Source: Rhizobium sp. S152
GTDB lineage: Bacteria; Pseudomonadota; Alphaproteobacteria; Rhizobiales; Rhizobiaceae
NCBI RefSeq assembly: GCF_030380735.1
Contig: NZ_JAUDRZ010000025.1
Location: 186,001-250,000, forward strand
Length of the DNA stretch: 64,000 nucleotides
Direction of reading: 5' to 3'
In this document: positions 45,207 to 54,755 of the stretch, piece after piece
Position numbering within the stretch: the stretch's first letter is position 1
How the letters are laid out: each line of letters begins with the position of its first letter
Notes under the pieces: generated by a model
Seen by the model: only the letters and a program-made list of their open reading frames with translations
The model's database searches: none
What the model was told of the DNA's origin: nothing
Position numbers and translations under genes: made by a program

Positions 45207-46112
45207 ATGACCGAGCCAGTTTCCACAGTCGCCCATGTCCACACGCGTGACGACAACCCGTACCTTAACACGGCCTTGAACAAGGTGTCGTGGGGCGCAA
45301 TCTTCGCGGGTGTCGCGGTCGCGCTCGTCGTGCAGCTTCTTCTGAATCTGCTTGGCGCCGGCATTGGCGCAGCAGTCATCGATCCGGCTTCGAGTGACAA
45401 TCCTTCGGCCACGACGCTGTCGGTCAGCACGGCCGTCTGGTTCGTCGTGAGTGGCCTTGTTGCCTCGTTTGTTGGCGGCTACATCGCAAGCCGGCTGTCT
45501 GGCCGCCCGGTCCGATCGACTGGCGCGCTCCACGGCGTGGCTTCCTGGGCTGTCACAACGCTTGTCGTCATCTACCTGTTGACGACATCGGTTGGCGCGC
45601 TTGTCGGTGGCGTGTTCTCTGGTCTGGGGGGCATCGTGTCCAGTGCGGGCTCTACGGTTGCAACTGCGGCTACGACTGCAGCCCCTGCCCTGGCTACCGC
45701 CACAGATCCGATGGCGAGCATCGAGCGCAATGTTCGTGATGCCAGCGGCGGAAACGATCCGGCGGCCCTGCGCGATGCAGCGGTAGCGTCGGTGCGCGCT
45801 GCTCTTACAGGCGACGAAGCCAAGGCCGAAGAAGCCCGCAACCGCGCCGCTGATGCTATCGCCAAGGCACAGAACATTCCTGTGGACCAGGCCAAGCAGC
45901 AGGTGGCTCAATATGAACAGCAGTACAAGGACGCCATCGCACAGGCGAAGCAGCAGGCGACGGAAGCCGCCCAGGTGGCAGCGACGGCATTCTCAGCGGG
46001 CGCGATCCTCGCCTTTATCGCGCTAGCCGTTGGAGGCATTGCAGCCTGGATCGGCGGCGCCGTCGGAACCACGCACGTCGTTCGCGATCAGGACATCTAC
46101 GTCACCCGCTAA
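45207..46112 (+). CDS. PhnA-like/YrzE-type multi-TM membrane protein
   Basis: A 301-residue protein with membrane segments about 27-55, 75-95, 112-135 and 270-290 (VSWGAIFAGVAVALVVQLLLNLLG at the start; GAILAFIALAVGGIAAWIGGAVG at the end), enclosing an Ala/Gln-rich soluble region (about 165-260: AIAKAQNIPVDQAKQQVAQYEQQY) likely to be a coiled coil. Rhizobial genomes label such proteins PhnA-like, without functional proof. AAGGAGGG precedes ATG 45207; the longer frame start at 45045 is rejected because it spans the promoter. Confidence 0.78.
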   Translation: MTEPVSTVAHVHTRDDNPYLNTALNKVSWGAIFAGVAVALVVQLLLNLLGAGIGAAVIDPASSDNPSATTLSVSTAVWFVVSGLVASFVGGYIASRLSGRPVRSTGALHGVASWAVTTLVVIYLLTTSVGALVGGVFSGLGGIVSSAGSTVATAATTAAPALATATDPMASIERNVRDASGGNDPAALRDAAVASVRAALTGDEAKAEEARNRAADAIAKAQNIPVDQAKQQVAQYEQQYKDAIAQAKQQATEAAQVAATAFSAGAILAFIALAVGGIAAWIGGAVGTTHVVRDQDIYVTR

Positions 46113-46133
46113 ACATCTGAAGGAGAGTTTTTG

Positions 46134-46652
46134 ATGAGCATTTTCGACCGCATCAAGCACGCAATCTTTGGCGAGGCACATGCTGCCAGCGTCCAGCAGT
46201 CATCGGCCGGTGGTCAGGCCCAATCGACCGGTGGCGCTACATCGCCCGCGCAGTCGGCACCTTCCTCGCCTGCAGCAAGCCCCGCACCGACTTCCGCGCC
46301 ATCTGGGAGCACTGCACCCTCGGCCGGACAAATGGGCTCGCCCACTCCGTCGGAGGACGCCACAACCGCAGCGCTTGAACCCGCATCGCAGTCGAGCGTC
46401 GACATCGAGCCGATCCTCAACGATGCGGTTAAGAAATCGGGGCAGAAGCTCGACTGGCGGCATTCGATCGTCGACCTCATGAAGGCGCTCGGCATGGACG
46501 CAAGTCTTGAGGAGCGTAAGGAACTTGCCCAGGAGCTCGGGTATGCGGGCGACGCCCACGACAGCGCCAAGATGAACATCTTCCTGCACAAGGCCTTGAT
46601 GAAGAAGCTTTCGGAAAACGGGGGCAAGGTGCCCGCCGATCTGATCGATTGA
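46134..46652 (+). CDS. DUF3597 family protein
   Basis: A 172-residue protein with the DUF3597 signature at both ends: MSIFDRIKHAIFGEAHA, and VDIEPILNDAVKKSGQKLDWRHSIVDLMKALGMDASLEERKELAQELGY, separated by a low-complexity Ser/Pro/Ala linker (about 25-80). The C-terminal part resembles a peptidoglycan-associated helical domain in annotation of relatives, but its role is unknown. A TTG three bases earlier is less likely than ATG 46134. Middle gene of the stress operon. Confidence 0.85.
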   Translation: MSIFDRIKHAIFGEAHAASVQQSSAGGQAQSTGGATSPAQSAPSSPAASPAPTSAPSGSTAPSAGQMGSPTPSEDATTAALEPASQSSVDIEPILNDAVKKSGQKLDWRHSIVDLMKALGMDASLEERKELAQELGYAGDAHDSAKMNIFLHKALMKKLSENGGKVPADLID

Positions 46653-46690
46653 TCGACATTCATAAGCGTAAATCCAAAGGAGACCTAGCA

Positions 46691-47194
46691 ATGGCTAGCA
46701 TCAAAACTCTCAACGACCTCTTCCTCGATACCCTCAAAGACATCTACTTCGCGGAGAAGCAGATCCTCAAGGCTCTTCCTAAAATGGCGCGGGCGGCCCA
46801 GTCGGAGGAAGGCAAGGCAGGGTTCCTGCAACACCGCGACGAGACCCAGGTCCAGATCGAACGTCTGGAGCAGGTCTTCGAAATCCTCGGCAAGTCAGCC
46901 CGCGGCAAGACCTGCGAAGCCATCCAGGGCATCATTGCTGAAGGCGAGGAGATCATGGAAGAATTCAAGGGTTCCCAGGCTCTCGACGCAGGTCTCATTT
47001 CGTCGGCGCAAGCAGTCGAGCACTACGAGATTGCTCGATATGGCACGTTGATCGCATGGGCTGAACAGCTTGGCCTGAAGGACGCTGTTCCTCTGCTCCA
47101 GGCGACCCTTGCAGAGGAGGAAGCGACCGACAAGAAGCTGACCCAGCTCGCGAAAGCCCAAGCCAACGCCAAGGGCGCAGGCAAAGCGGCCTGA
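46691..47194 (+). CDS. DUF892 ferritin-like protein (YciE/YciF type)
   Basis: A 167-residue four-helix-bundle protein: TLNDLFLDTLKDIYFAEKQILKALPKMARAA, HRDETQVQIERLEQVFEILG, and HYEIARYGTLIAWAEQLG with the conserved Glu/His residues that would form a di-iron-like site. YciE/YciF relatives are stress-induced in enterobacteria. AAAGGAG precedes ATG 46691. Last gene before a clear terminator. Confidence 0.92.
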   Translation: MASIKTLNDLFLDTLKDIYFAEKQILKALPKMARAAQSEEGKAGFLQHRDETQVQIERLEQVFEILGKSARGKTCEAIQGIIAEGEEIMEEFKGSQALDAGLISSAQAVEHYEIARYGTLIAWAEQLGLKDAVPLLQATLAEEEATDKKLTQLAKAQANAKGAGKAA

Positions 47195-47211
47195 CTTTAA
47201 TCAACTCGACC

Positions 47212-47240
47212 GAAGGCCGTCCTTGGAGGCGGCCTTCTTT
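47212..47240 (+). terminator. Rho-independent terminator after the stress operon
   Basis: GAAGGCCG (47212-47219) pairs with CGGCCTTC (47230-47237) around a 10-base loop, followed by TTT. It separates the DUF892 operon from the catalase gene. Confidence 0.8.
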
Positions 47241-47263
47241 CATTTAAGCGAAGGGGAAGGTCA

Positions 47264-49414
47264 ATGGCCAAGCGTAGCACGAAAAGTTCATCCGCCAGCT
47301 CGGATGCGAGCAGCGTAACTATCCACGATCAACAGCTTCACCGCGGCGCCGGCGGCGAACTCCATCAGTTCGCGGAGGACGGGCACGAAGTGCTGACCAC
47401 AGCGCAAGGCGGCCCCGTCAGCGACGACCAAAACATGCTGCGCGTTGGAGCGCACGGCCCGGCGTTGATCGATGACTTCCATTTCCGCGAAAAGATCTTC
47501 CACTTCGATCACGAGCGAATTCCCGAGCGCGTCGTCCACGCTCGCGGTTACGGCGCGCACGGCTTCTTCGAGACCTACGAATCCTTGTCCGACATCACCC
47601 GCGCGGACGTCTTCCAGCGCGCTGGCGAAAAAACTCCGGTCTTTGTGCGCTTCTCGACGGTCGCCGGCAGCAAGGGATCCTTCGATCTTGCCCGCGACGT
47701 CCGCGGTTTCGCCGTTAAGATGTACACCAAGGAAGGCAACTGGGACTTGGTGGGGAACAACATCCCCGTGTTCTTCATCCAGGACGCCATCCGCTTTCCG
47801 GACATGGTCCACGCCGTCAAGCCGGAGCCTGACCGCGGCTTCCCCCAAGCTCAATCTGCACACGACAATTTTTGGGACTTCATTACCCTGACTCCCGAAA
47901 GCATGCACATGATCATGTGGATCATGTCCGACCGGGCGATCCCGCGTTCGTTCCGCTTTATGGAAGGTTTCGGCGTTCATACCTTCCGGTTTGTCAATGC
48001 CGAAGACCGATCGACATTCGTCAAGTTTCACTGGAAGCCGAAGCTCGGGCTGCAGTCCGTAGCGTGGAACGAGGCCGTGAAGATCAATGGCGCGGATCCA
48101 GATTACCACCGCCGCGACCTGTGGCAGTCGATCCAGGCGGGCGACTTTCCGGAATGGGAGCTTGCAGTCCAGCTCTTCGACCAAGACTTCGCAGATAGCT
48201 TTGATTTTGACGTTCTCGATCCGACAAAGATCATTCCCGAGGAGATCCTTCCCGTGCGTCCTATCGGACGGTTGGTCCTTGACCGGATGCCGGACAACTT
48301 CTTCGCGGAGACAGAGCAGGTCGCGTTCATGACTCAGAACGTGCCTCCCGGCATCGACTTCAGCAACGATCCGCTGCTGCAGGGCCGTAACTTCTCGTAC
48401 CTTGACACTCAGCTCAAGCGACTGGGCGGACCGAACTTCACCCACCTGCCAATCAACGCACCGAAGTGTCCCTTCCACCATTTCCAGCAGGACGGACACA
48501 TGGCGATGCGCAATCCTGTTGGGCGTGTCAACTATCAGCCCAACTCCTTCGGGGTCGGGCCGAGAGAGTCGCCGTCTGCCGGCTATCGCCACTTCCCGGC
48601 TGAGGAGCAGGGTACGAAGGTTCGGCTACGTCCGGAGAGCTTCGCAGATCACTATAGCCAGGCGCGGCAATTTTACATCAGCCAAACGGGTGCGGAGCAA
48701 CGGCACATTGCCATGGCCCTGACGTTCGAGCTCAGCAAAGTCGAAACTTCGGCGATCCGCGAACGGATGATCTCGCACCTTTTGAACATCGATGAAACGC
48801 TCGCGACGACAGTCGCGCAGAAACTCGGTTTCCAATCGATGCCAAAGCCCGCCGATGCGGCCATGCCGACGCGCCAAGACCTCGAAGCATCGCCGGCCCT
48901 GAGCATCGTCGAGCGCGGTCCTAAGCGCTTCGAAGGGCGCAAGCTCGGAATTCTCGTCACCGACGGGGTCGACGCCAAGCTGTTGAAGGCCGTGGGCGCG
49001 GCAATCACAAAAGCGAAGGCGTCGTTCGAGATCGTCGCTCCCAAAGTTGGCGGCGTCACCGCTGATGATGGAAGCTGGATCGAAGCTCACCACATGATCG
49101 ACGGAGGGCCATCGGTCCTGTTTGACGCGGTTGTGCTAATGACGTCTCAACAGTCCGTCGAAGATCTGGTGAAGGAGGCGACGGCTCGCGACTTCGTGGC
49201 AGACGCCTTTCAGCACTGCAAGTTCATCGGATATGATCAGTCGGCGCTCCCCCTCCTTGACAAGGCAGGAATATCTGCCGCCCTGGACGAGGGCACGATC
49301 CCCCTCTCTAGCGCGAAGGATATCAACGCGTTTGTCGAGGAAATTGGGAAGCTCAGGGTCTGGGGACGCGAGCCGTCTGTGAAGCTCGGCAAAGCGTCGT
49401 CGCCCATCCAATAA
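47264..49414 (+). CDS. katE: Large-subunit monofunctional catalase (KatE/HPII type)
   Basis: A 716-residue clade-2 catalase. The core has the active-site segment [17 protein letters not shown] (catalytic His), Asn region [17 protein letters not shown], and the haem-tyrosine motif [12 protein letters not shown]-terminal DJ-1/PfpI-like domain ([18 protein letters not shown] onward, about 560-700) is typical of the large-subunit class. It destroys hydrogen peroxide. GGGGAAGG precedes ATG 47264. No EcfG motif lies between it and the upstream terminator, so it may be read through from the stress operon or have a promoter I could not recognise. Confidence 0.96.
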   Translation: MAKRSTKSSSASSDASSVTIHDQQLHRGAGGELHQFAEDGHEVLTTAQGGPVSDDQNMLRVGAHGPALIDDFHFREKIFHFDHERIPERVVHARGYGAHGFFETYESLSDITRADVFQRAGEKTPVFVRFSTVAGSKGSFDLARDVRGFAVKMYTKEGNWDLVGNNIPVFFIQDAIRFPDMVHAVKPEPDRGFPQAQSAHDNFWDFITLTPESMHMIMWIMSDRAIPRSFRFMEGFGVHTFRFVNAEDRSTFVKFHWKPKLGLQSVAWNEAVKINGADPDYHRRDLWQSIQAGDFPEWELAVQLFDQDFADSFDFDVLDPTKIIPEEILPVRPIGRLVLDRMPDNFFAETEQVAFMTQNVPPGIDFSNDPLLQGRNFSYLDTQLKRLGGPNFTHLPINAPKCPFHHFQQDGHMAMRNPVGRVNYQPNSFGVGPRESPSAGYRHFPAEEQGTKVRLRPESFADHYSQARQFYISQTGAEQRHIAMALTFELSKVETSAIRERMISHLLNIDETLATTVAQKLGFQSMPKPADAAMPTRQDLEASPALSIVERGPKRFEGRKLGILVTDGVDAKLLKAVGAAITKAKASFEIVAPKVGGVTADDGSWIEAHHMIDGGPSVLFDAVVLMTSQQSVEDLVKEATARDFVADAFQHCKFIGYDQSALPLLDKAGISAALDEGTIPLSSAKDINAFVEEIGKLRVWGREPSVKLGKASSPIQ

Positions 49415-49526
49415 AGAGTTAGGGCGCCGAGTGATCCGCGCTCAACCATATGCAGGGACCGCGACCCTCGCTGGAATAAGCGATGTCGTGTTTCGCCCTG
49501 CCTGAAAAGATGCAATGGAGCGCAGT

Positions 49527-50450
49527 ATGGAATGGCAAGGAAGAAGGCAGTCGCAAAACGTCGAGGATCGCCAAAATGAACGCGGCGGGTTAGGCGGTGG
49601 TACATTCGGTCGGAGCGGCGGGTTCGGTCTTCCGAAAGGTCGTCGAGGCGGCGGGATGAGCATCGGCACGATCGTCTTGCTGGTAGTGCTCTATCTGGTG
49701 TTCAAGGCGATGGGCATCGACCTGATGCAGGTCCTGGACAGCGGAACAAGCGACGGCTCCGGCTACGAACAGAGTGAACAGCATACCTTGCCCAGGAGCC
49801 AAAGCGGATCTAGCAACGAGATGACGGCCTTCGTGAAGACCGTGCTCGCGGAGACCGAGGATACTTGGCAGGGCATCTTCCAATCGCAAGGCCGCGCATA
49901 CAATGATCCGACGCTTGTACTGTTCCGTGGGCAGACGAGATCCGCGTGCGGTGCAGCCTCGGCAGCGTCAGGACCGTTCTACTGCCCAGAAGACCAGAAA
50001 GTCTACCTCGATACCGCGTTCTTTGACGAGCTAAGCAATCGGTTCGGCGCAAGCGGTGATTTCGCCGAGGCTTACGTCGTCGCGCACGAGGTCGGACACC
50101 ATGTCCAGAACCAGCTTGGCATCCTCCCGAAATTCAACGAGGCCAGGCAGCATATGGGTCAGGCGGAGGCGAACAGAATGTCTATCCGCGTCGAACTTCA
50201 GGCAGATTGCTTCGCCGGCATCTGGGGAAAGTTCACACAGCAGAAGGGCATCCTCGACGCAGGTGATCTGGAGGAAGCATTGAACGCCGCCCAGCAGATC
50301 GGCGACGACACGCTGCAAAAGCGAACTCAGGGATATGTCGTTCCGGACAGCTTCAACCATGGGACGTCAGCGCAGCGAGTGAAATGGTTCAAGCAAGGAT
50401 TCGATAGTGGTCAACTCTCGGCCTGCGACACATTTTCCGGGCCTGTCTGA
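49527..50450 (+). CDS. YpfJ-type neutral zinc metallopeptidase
   Basis: A 307-residue membrane-anchored protein: Arg/Gly-rich N-terminus, one membrane segment (SIGTIVLLVVLYLVFKAMG, about 45-63), then the putative zinc peptidase domain with VVAHEVGHHVQ, the preceding YCPEDQKVYLDTAFF, and ELQADCFAGIW as likely third ligand region. The family (DUF2342-like/YpfJ) is predicted to be a peptidase; activity is not established. ATG 49527 (MEWQGRRQ) with GGAG upstream is preferred over 49515. It ends by overlapping the next start by one base. Confidence 0.9.
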   Translation: MEWQGRRQSQNVEDRQNERGGLGGGTFGRSGGFGLPKGRRGGGMSIGTIVLLVVLYLVFKAMGIDLMQVLDSGTSDGSGYEQSEQHTLPRSQSGSSNEMTAFVKTVLAETEDTWQGIFQSQGRAYNDPTLVLFRGQTRSACGAASAASGPFYCPEDQKVYLDTAFFDELSNRFGASGDFAEAYVVAHEVGHHVQNQLGILPKFNEARQHMGQAEANRMSIRVELQADCFAGIWGKFTQQKGILDAGDLEEALNAAQQIGDDTLQKRTQGYVVPDSFNHGTSAQRVKWFKQGFDSGQLSACDTFSGPV

Positions 50451-50965
50451 TGCCATCCGACAAGCGGCGGAGAACGGGCACGCAGCCGGCACTACCAGAG
50501 GGAGTCGAGGACCACGGGTCGTTTCAACGGCGGTTCTGGATTGCACAACGTGTCGCTTGGATCGCATTCGCGTTGATACTCGGCGCCTGCCTGCTCGGTC
50601 TGCTCGGTCGAGGGGGCGTGTTTTCGAGCAAGACCGTCGGATTTTCGGGCGGGTCTATCGAGCTGCCGGCCATCTCGCGCTGGAACGCTCCGGATGAGAT
50701 GCGCGTAAGTCTTTCGGCCAGCGACGAAGATCGGGCGGTATTTGTCGACGCGCGGTTTTTTGAGGTGTTTTCTATCGATGGAGTTGACCCGCCCCAGAAG
50801 GCAACGACCCGGAAGGGCGGTCGCATCGGATACATCTTCGGAGCAGATCCAACCGCTTCTGTGACGGTCGTCTTCCGGCTGCAGACCCAGCAGCCGGGAC
50901 GTCAACGTTTTTTCATCGGGATCGACGATGACGTTATCGAGCAATCGACCCTAATTTTGCCTTAG
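50450..50965 (+). CDS. Hypothetical membrane protein, 171 aa
   Basis: One membrane segment (RVAWIAFALILGACLLGLLGRGGVF, about 33-57) followed by a soluble beta-rich domain (SIELPAISRWNAPDEMRVSL, VFRLQTQQPGRQRFFIGIDDDVI). No family recognised. The start overlaps the peptidase stop and the next gene begins 8 bases after the end, so it belongs to a three-gene operon with the peptidase and the DUF421 protein, probably at the cell envelope. Confidence 0.75.
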   Translation: MPSDKRRRTGTQPALPEGVEDHGSFQRRFWIAQRVAWIAFALILGACLLGLLGRGGVFSSKTVGFSGGSIELPAISRWNAPDEMRVSLSASDEDRAVFVDARFFEVFSIDGVDPPQKATTRKGGRIGYIFGADPTASVTVVFRLQTQQPGRQRFFIGIDDDVIEQSTLILP

Positions 50966-50973
50966 GAGAAACG

Positions 50974-51420
50974 ATGGACGCCGTCATTCGCGGGCTAGCA
51001 ATCTACTTCACCCTCCTCGTCATAATACGGCTTTCCGGTCGTCGGACGCTCGCACAGATGACACCTTTCGATCTGGTGATTGTGCTTGTGATCTCGGAGA
51101 CGACGCAGCAAGCGATGCTAGGCGACGACTTCTCGATTACAAACGCGGTACTGCTCATCCTGACTTTGTTCACTACCGATATCGCGCTTTCCTACCTGAA
51201 ACGATGGTGGCCTCGAGCGGCTCATGTGATCGACGGCGTCCCGACCATTCTCGTCATTGATGGCGTCTACGACATCAGCGCGCTTCGAGGCTGCAGGCTT
51301 GACCGGGAGGACGTGATGGAAGCGGCGCGAAGCCAGGAAGGGATCGAGTCCGTGAAGGACATCAAGTTCGCCATCCTGGAAGTGAGCGGAGCGATCAGCA
51401 TCGTCAAGAAAATTGGATGA
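50974..51420 (+). CDS. DUF421 (YetF/YcaP-like) membrane protein
   Basis: A 148-residue member of DUF421: three N-terminal membrane segments including YFTLLVIIRLSGRRTLAQMTPFDLVIVLVISETTQQAM, followed by the soluble part with HVIDGVPTILVIDG and the C-terminal AILEVSGAISIVKK. Shorter than many relatives (about 160-230). Function unknown; related to envelope or spore-membrane proteins in other bacteria. A GGAG precedes ATG 50974. Confidence 0.88.
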   Translation: MDAVIRGLAIYFTLLVIIRLSGRRTLAQMTPFDLVIVLVISETTQQAMLGDDFSITNAVLLILTLFTTDIALSYLKRWWPRAAHVIDGVPTILVIDGVYDISALRGCRLDREDVMEAARSQEGIESVKDIKFAILEVSGAISIVKKIG

Positions 51421-51543
51421 TCTGCCCTGCGTCGGTCTTTTCATACCTGGGCGACGCCCCTGACCGAGAAGCACGCGATGCCTGCCCGCTCGTTTGCTAT
51501 GTGTCGACGGACGTCCATTTCGCGAAAGGGCGGCGAAAGGACT

Positions 51544-51568
51544 GGAACAAGGTAGCTACTTCCAAGTT
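51544..51568 (+). promoter_or_regulatory. EcfG/RpoE2-type promoter
   Basis: GGAAC 51544-51548, 18-base spacer, TT 51567-51568, 39 bases ahead of ATG 51607. It lies inside a short frame (51417-51605) that is therefore unlikely to be a gene. Confidence 0.7.
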
Positions 51569-51606
51569 GGTCCAGGCGACGAAAAGGTACATCGAGGAGA
51601 TATAAA

Positions 51607-51936
51607 ATGCGCATGAAAATGATCGCTGCATCCGTGCTCGCCATCGCGATGGCAAGTTCCGCCTACGCCCAATCTAACCCGGCTCCCGCTGGGTCGACAA
51701 TGGATAAAAATCAAACCGATACCGGTGGAGGTGCCAACGCCGATGCCACGAAGCCCATGGCGAAGGACATGAAAAAGCCCATGGCGAAAAACACGTCCAC
51801 CAAGGCCAAAGGTGCCATGGATAAAGAGAAGTGCAAGGATCCGGCAAGCAGCGCCGGAACCGGCAAGCTTCAGACCCAGGGCGGCAAGAGCAATGCTACG
51901 CCCGAAGACGAAGCCTGTGCGGCACACAATAACTGA
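51607..51936 (+). CDS. Secreted Lys/Ala-rich small protein
   Basis: A 109-residue protein with a signal peptide (MRMKMIAASVLAIAMASSAYA, cleavage before QSN). The mature part has SNPAPAGSTMDKNQTDTGGGAN, two KPMAK repeats (TKPMAKDM, KKPMAKNT) and a C-terminal half with two cysteines (KCKDPASSAG, EACAAHNN). It is predicted periplasmic or extracellular. No family recognised. A degraded paralogue is at 35905-36162. A GAGGAG ribosome site and EcfG-type promoter lie upstream, a strong terminator downstream. Confidence 0.8.
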   Translation: MRMKMIAASVLAIAMASSAYAQSNPAPAGSTMDKNQTDTGGGANADATKPMAKDMKKPMAKNTSTKAKGAMDKEKCKDPASSAGTGKLQTQGGKSNATPEDEACAAHNN

Positions 51937-51948
51937 TCGCTCAGCGAT

Positions 51949-51987
51949 AGAGGCTCTGATAGCTCGTTGCTATCAGGGCCTCTTCTC
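51949..51987 (+). terminator. Strong hairpin terminator
   Basis: A 15-base arm (51949-51963, AGAGGCTCTGATAGC) pairs with 51969-51983 (GCTATCAGGGCCTCT) with only a two-base mismatch around a TCGTT loop, followed by a T/C-rich tail. It ends the transcript of the secreted protein. Confidence 0.82.
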
Positions 51988-52047
51988 TAATGTCTGCTGC
52001 ACACGCAACCTGGTACTCTCGACTGCCGTCTTTTTGGGGAGGACTCA

Positions 52048-52293
52048 GTGCTCGGCCCGACGCTCAGGCGGTTCTACTTAAATGTCCGACAGGGCGACGA
52101 AGTTATCGCCGATCGAGAGGGGATGCTGTTGGAAGACGTCGGAGACGCCATCACCGAAGCGTTGGTTTGCGCGCAGATGGACCGGGCGGCACGCAATGGC
52201 AGCGAGGCAAACGGGAGGATCTTCGAAATTCGAGATAACGAGGGCAAATCTGGGCGACCGTTCCGATTCAGATTAAAAAAAACGGCTATTTAG
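52048..52293 (+). CDS. DUF6894-like small protein (81 aa)
   Basis: Starts at GTG 52048 with GGGAGGAC nine bases upstream. It has RRFYLNVRQGDEVIADREGMLLEDVGDAITEALVCAQM and a final strand pair (IFEIRDNEGKSGRPFRFRL), matching the layout of the two other DUF6894-like proteins of the window though it is the most diverged. Function unknown. Confidence 0.65.
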   Translation: MLGPTLRRFYLNVRQGDEVIADREGMLLEDVGDAITEALVCAQMDRAARNGSEANGRIFEIRDNEGKSGRPFRFRLKKTAI

Positions 52294-52736
52294 GTGGCAA
52301 CCGGCCTGACCGCCTAGGATCGCCCCGATCATATTTTGGTCAGAATCAATATTTTCCACTTCGGAACGAGCAGATGATGAGATGTGCGTCACCTGTCTGC
52401 CCTTGGCGTTCTTGAAGCCGCTTATGTCGGGCCTGACAGAGAAAAGCTTTGCGCCGGCTGCTGGTGTTTCCCTCAACAAAGCATCATCGCTAGAGAAAAG
52501 GGCCGCGTAGAGATTGGACCGTTGGCCGGAGGATGGCTGTTCAGGCTAATGCGGGAGGGCGGCCCATATCCTCGCGATCCCTTGCTGAGCGTTCCTCTGA
52601 CAAAACATTGCAGATCCATCGAGCGAAGCACCTTTGCCGTATTAAGAGGCGCTCTCAGGCCGTTGCTCAAAAGCCAAGTTGAGTGATATGGTCCGAAGCT
52701 ATTTTGAACGGCCCTCGGGTCAATGGGCCACGCTTT
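52294..52736. other. Intergenic region upstream of the GAF-PAS kinase
   Basis: About 440 bases. A 100-codon plus-strand frame (52384-52686) has no ribosome site and no recognisable content. A GGAAC at 52353-52357 lacks a correctly placed TT. Nothing is called. Confidence 0.55.
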
Positions 52737-54203
52737 ATGAATGATAACGTAAATGCACGAGAGCTTCGCCGTCTGCAGGCTCTCGAGGATTATGCGGTTC
52801 TCGACACCCCGCGCGAAAAGGATTTCGACGAAATCGCGCAGCTTGCGTCAGACATCTGCGGCACGCCTATCGCTGTCGTGAACCTGATTGGAGATCGTCG
52901 ACAGTTCTTCAAGGCCGAAGTCGGTCTAGGCGTCCGCGAAACACCGTTCGACAGTTCTTTTTGCGCAAAAGCGATCCTGGAGAACGATTTCCTGATGGTC
53001 CCTGACGCGACGAAGGACAAGCGTTTCGACTGCAACCCTCTCGTAACGGGAGAGCCGCATCTAAGGTTTTACGCAGGCGCCATTCTTAAGACCTCGTCAG
53101 GACTCCCGCTCGGGACGGTCTGCGTGCTGGATTACGAATCGCGGGAACTGAACGAGCTCCAGCAAAGGACCCTCCGCGTTCTTGCTTCGCAGGTAATGAC
53201 ACAGCTCGAACTGCGGCGCGTCGCGGCCTCCGAAGCTGCCGCGCGGAGGTCGGAAGCAGACGAAAAGGCCCGCTATAAGGCGGTTTTCGACAGCGCGACC
53301 GACTACGCGATCATCGTCATGGACCGCGCCGGCCTGATCACCGATTGGAACGAGGGCGCGACGCGCGTTCTCGGTTGGGAGCGATCCGAAGCTGAGGGAA
53401 AGGAAGTTTCTTTCTTCTTTACTCCCGAGGATCGAGAAGCAAGGATACCGGAGTTGGAAATTCGGTCGGTGCTCTCCAATGGCCGCGGCATGGACGAGCG
53501 ATGGCATCTGCGAAAGAACGGCGAGCGGTTCTGGGCAAACGGAGAGCTAATGCCACTAACGGCCGAAGACGGGTCGTTGCAGGGCTATGTAAAGATTCTT
53601 CGTGATCAGACAGGTAAGCGACTTCAGGAGGAGCAGAAGCAACTTCTTCTTGAAGAGATGGCGCACCGGGTCAAGAACAGCTTCGCGGTGGTACAAGCGA
53701 TCGCGTCCCAGTCTCTCCGCGGAGTCGATCGCGAGGTTGCATCCACTTTTCAGGAGCGCATCATCGCGTTAGGACGAGCGCACGACGTCTTGCTTCAGGC
53801 GAGCTGGCAGTCGACGCACCTTCACGCTTTACTAGAGGCCGTCCTCCTCACCCAAACTTTTCCCGGTCGCTTCGACATCGAAGGGCCCGACGTCGTCGTC
53901 GGATCTAAGACTTCGATGTCGCTGTCTCTTCTCATTCATGAGATGGCCACCAACGCTTTGAAGTACGGCGCTCTCTCCGTGCCGAACGGGGCGGTTGTGA
54001 TGCGATGGACCCTTGAAGAGGAAGTCTTCGAATTCACTTGGCGGGAGACCGGCGGCCCGGCGGCTACATCGCCCTTGCGCAAAGGGTTCGGCTCGAAACT
54101 CATTGCGATGGGAATCAACGGTGCTCGCGACGTGACCCTCGACTTCGGTAGCGGCGGGCTGGAGGCAAGCTTCCGAGCGCCGGCAACGACGCTGTCGACT
54201 TAA
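52737..54203 (+). CDS. GAF-PAS HWE histidine kinase
   Basis: A 488-residue soluble kinase from ATG 52737 (MNDNVNARELRRLQALEDYAVLDTP). An N-terminal GAF domain of the type often found in such kinases (FCAKAILENDFLMVPDATKDKRF) spans about 20-165; PAS about 185-305 (DYAIIVMDRAGLITDWNEGA); then the HWE core with phosphoacceptor His in EEMAHRVKNSFAVVQ, IHEMATNALKYGAL and FTWRETGGP. The frame opens at 52683 but the extra 18 residues look non-coding. No partner regulator adjacent. Confidence 0.92.
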   Translation: MNDNVNARELRRLQALEDYAVLDTPREKDFDEIAQLASDICGTPIAVVNLIGDRRQFFKAEVGLGVRETPFDSSFCAKAILENDFLMVPDATKDKRFDCNPLVTGEPHLRFYAGAILKTSSGLPLGTVCVLDYESRELNELQQRTLRVLASQVMTQLELRRVAASEAAARRSEADEKARYKAVFDSATDYAIIVMDRAGLITDWNEGATRVLGWERSEAEGKEVSFFFTPEDREARIPELEIRSVLSNGRGMDERWHLRKNGERFWANGELMPLTAEDGSLQGYVKILRDQTGKRLQEEQKQLLLEEMAHRVKNSFAVVQAIASQSLRGVDREVASTFQERIIALGRAHDVLLQASWQSTHLHALLEAVLLTQTFPGRFDIEGPDVVVGSKTSMSLSLLIHEMATNALKYGALSVPNGAVVMRWTLEEEVFEFTWRETGGPAATSPLRKGFGSKLIAMGINGARDVTLDFGSGGLEASFRAPATTLST

Positions 54204-54252
54204 CCCGGTTGCGGTCTCCGCTCATCCTGTGCGACCGACAGCGCCTCGCACG

Positions 54253-54495
54253 TCAATGAACACTTCCGGATGCCGGCGCGTTGATACGCGTCGCCAATCC
54301 TCCGACGTAAACGCCGATGAGCAACGTCGAGATGTCGACCGAAGACCGATAGCCGTCGTTGAAAAAACCGATTGCGGCGGCGCAGAGAGTTTCGGAAACC
54401 TTCTCGTCGGGCCAGACCTGGTAGTAGCGCTACCAAGTCTGGACCGCCTCCGAAATCGTGCGGATGTCCCCCTGTTCGTACAGATCAGCCTCTAT
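54253..54495 (-). pseudogene. Unknown small gene with an amber stop and lost start
   Basis: Minus strand: GGAGG ribosome site, seven bases, then ATA (54495-54493) where a start is expected, followed by EADLYEQGDIRTISEAVQTW, an in-frame TAG (54432-54430), then RYYQVWPDEKVSETLCAAAIG, FFNDGYRSSVDISTLLIG, VYVGGLATRINAPASGSVH and a stop. The flow of coding-like sequence across the TAG suggests an 80-codon gene inactivated by two substitutions. The protein family was not recognised. Confidence 0.5.
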
Positions 54496-54755
54496 GACAG
54501 TTCCTCCACAACACCGGAGGTAGGGTCGGTCGCCGGCTCGCCAATCGAGGCAGCACCCCGCGAACCCGCCCGCCGTGGCGTTCGTAAATCATCCGACAAA
54601 CACGGGGATGCGATCTTTCTGTTTCAGGTGGGCGGATCGACGATTCGACGGGGCGATCCGTGCAGCTTGGAGCGCTGCGGCCGGCCTCCCATCGTCGCGC
54701 CAATAGACTTGCCGGTCATAAGTCGGCGGCGCAAGTTATCATCGGTATACTAAAA

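Noticed and set aside
47288..48592. 434-codon minus-strand open frame opposite the catalase
   Set aside because: Antisense shadow of a highly conserved gene with GC-rich third positions.
51417..51605. 62-codon frame overlapping the DUF421 stop (ATGA)
   Set aside because: It contains the EcfG-type promoter of the next gene and its sequence resembles no protein; overlap alone is weak support.
54229..54753. 174-codon plus-strand frame before the antiporter
   Set aside because: Low-complexity Arg/Asp/Ser composition, and the minus strand shows better coding character.
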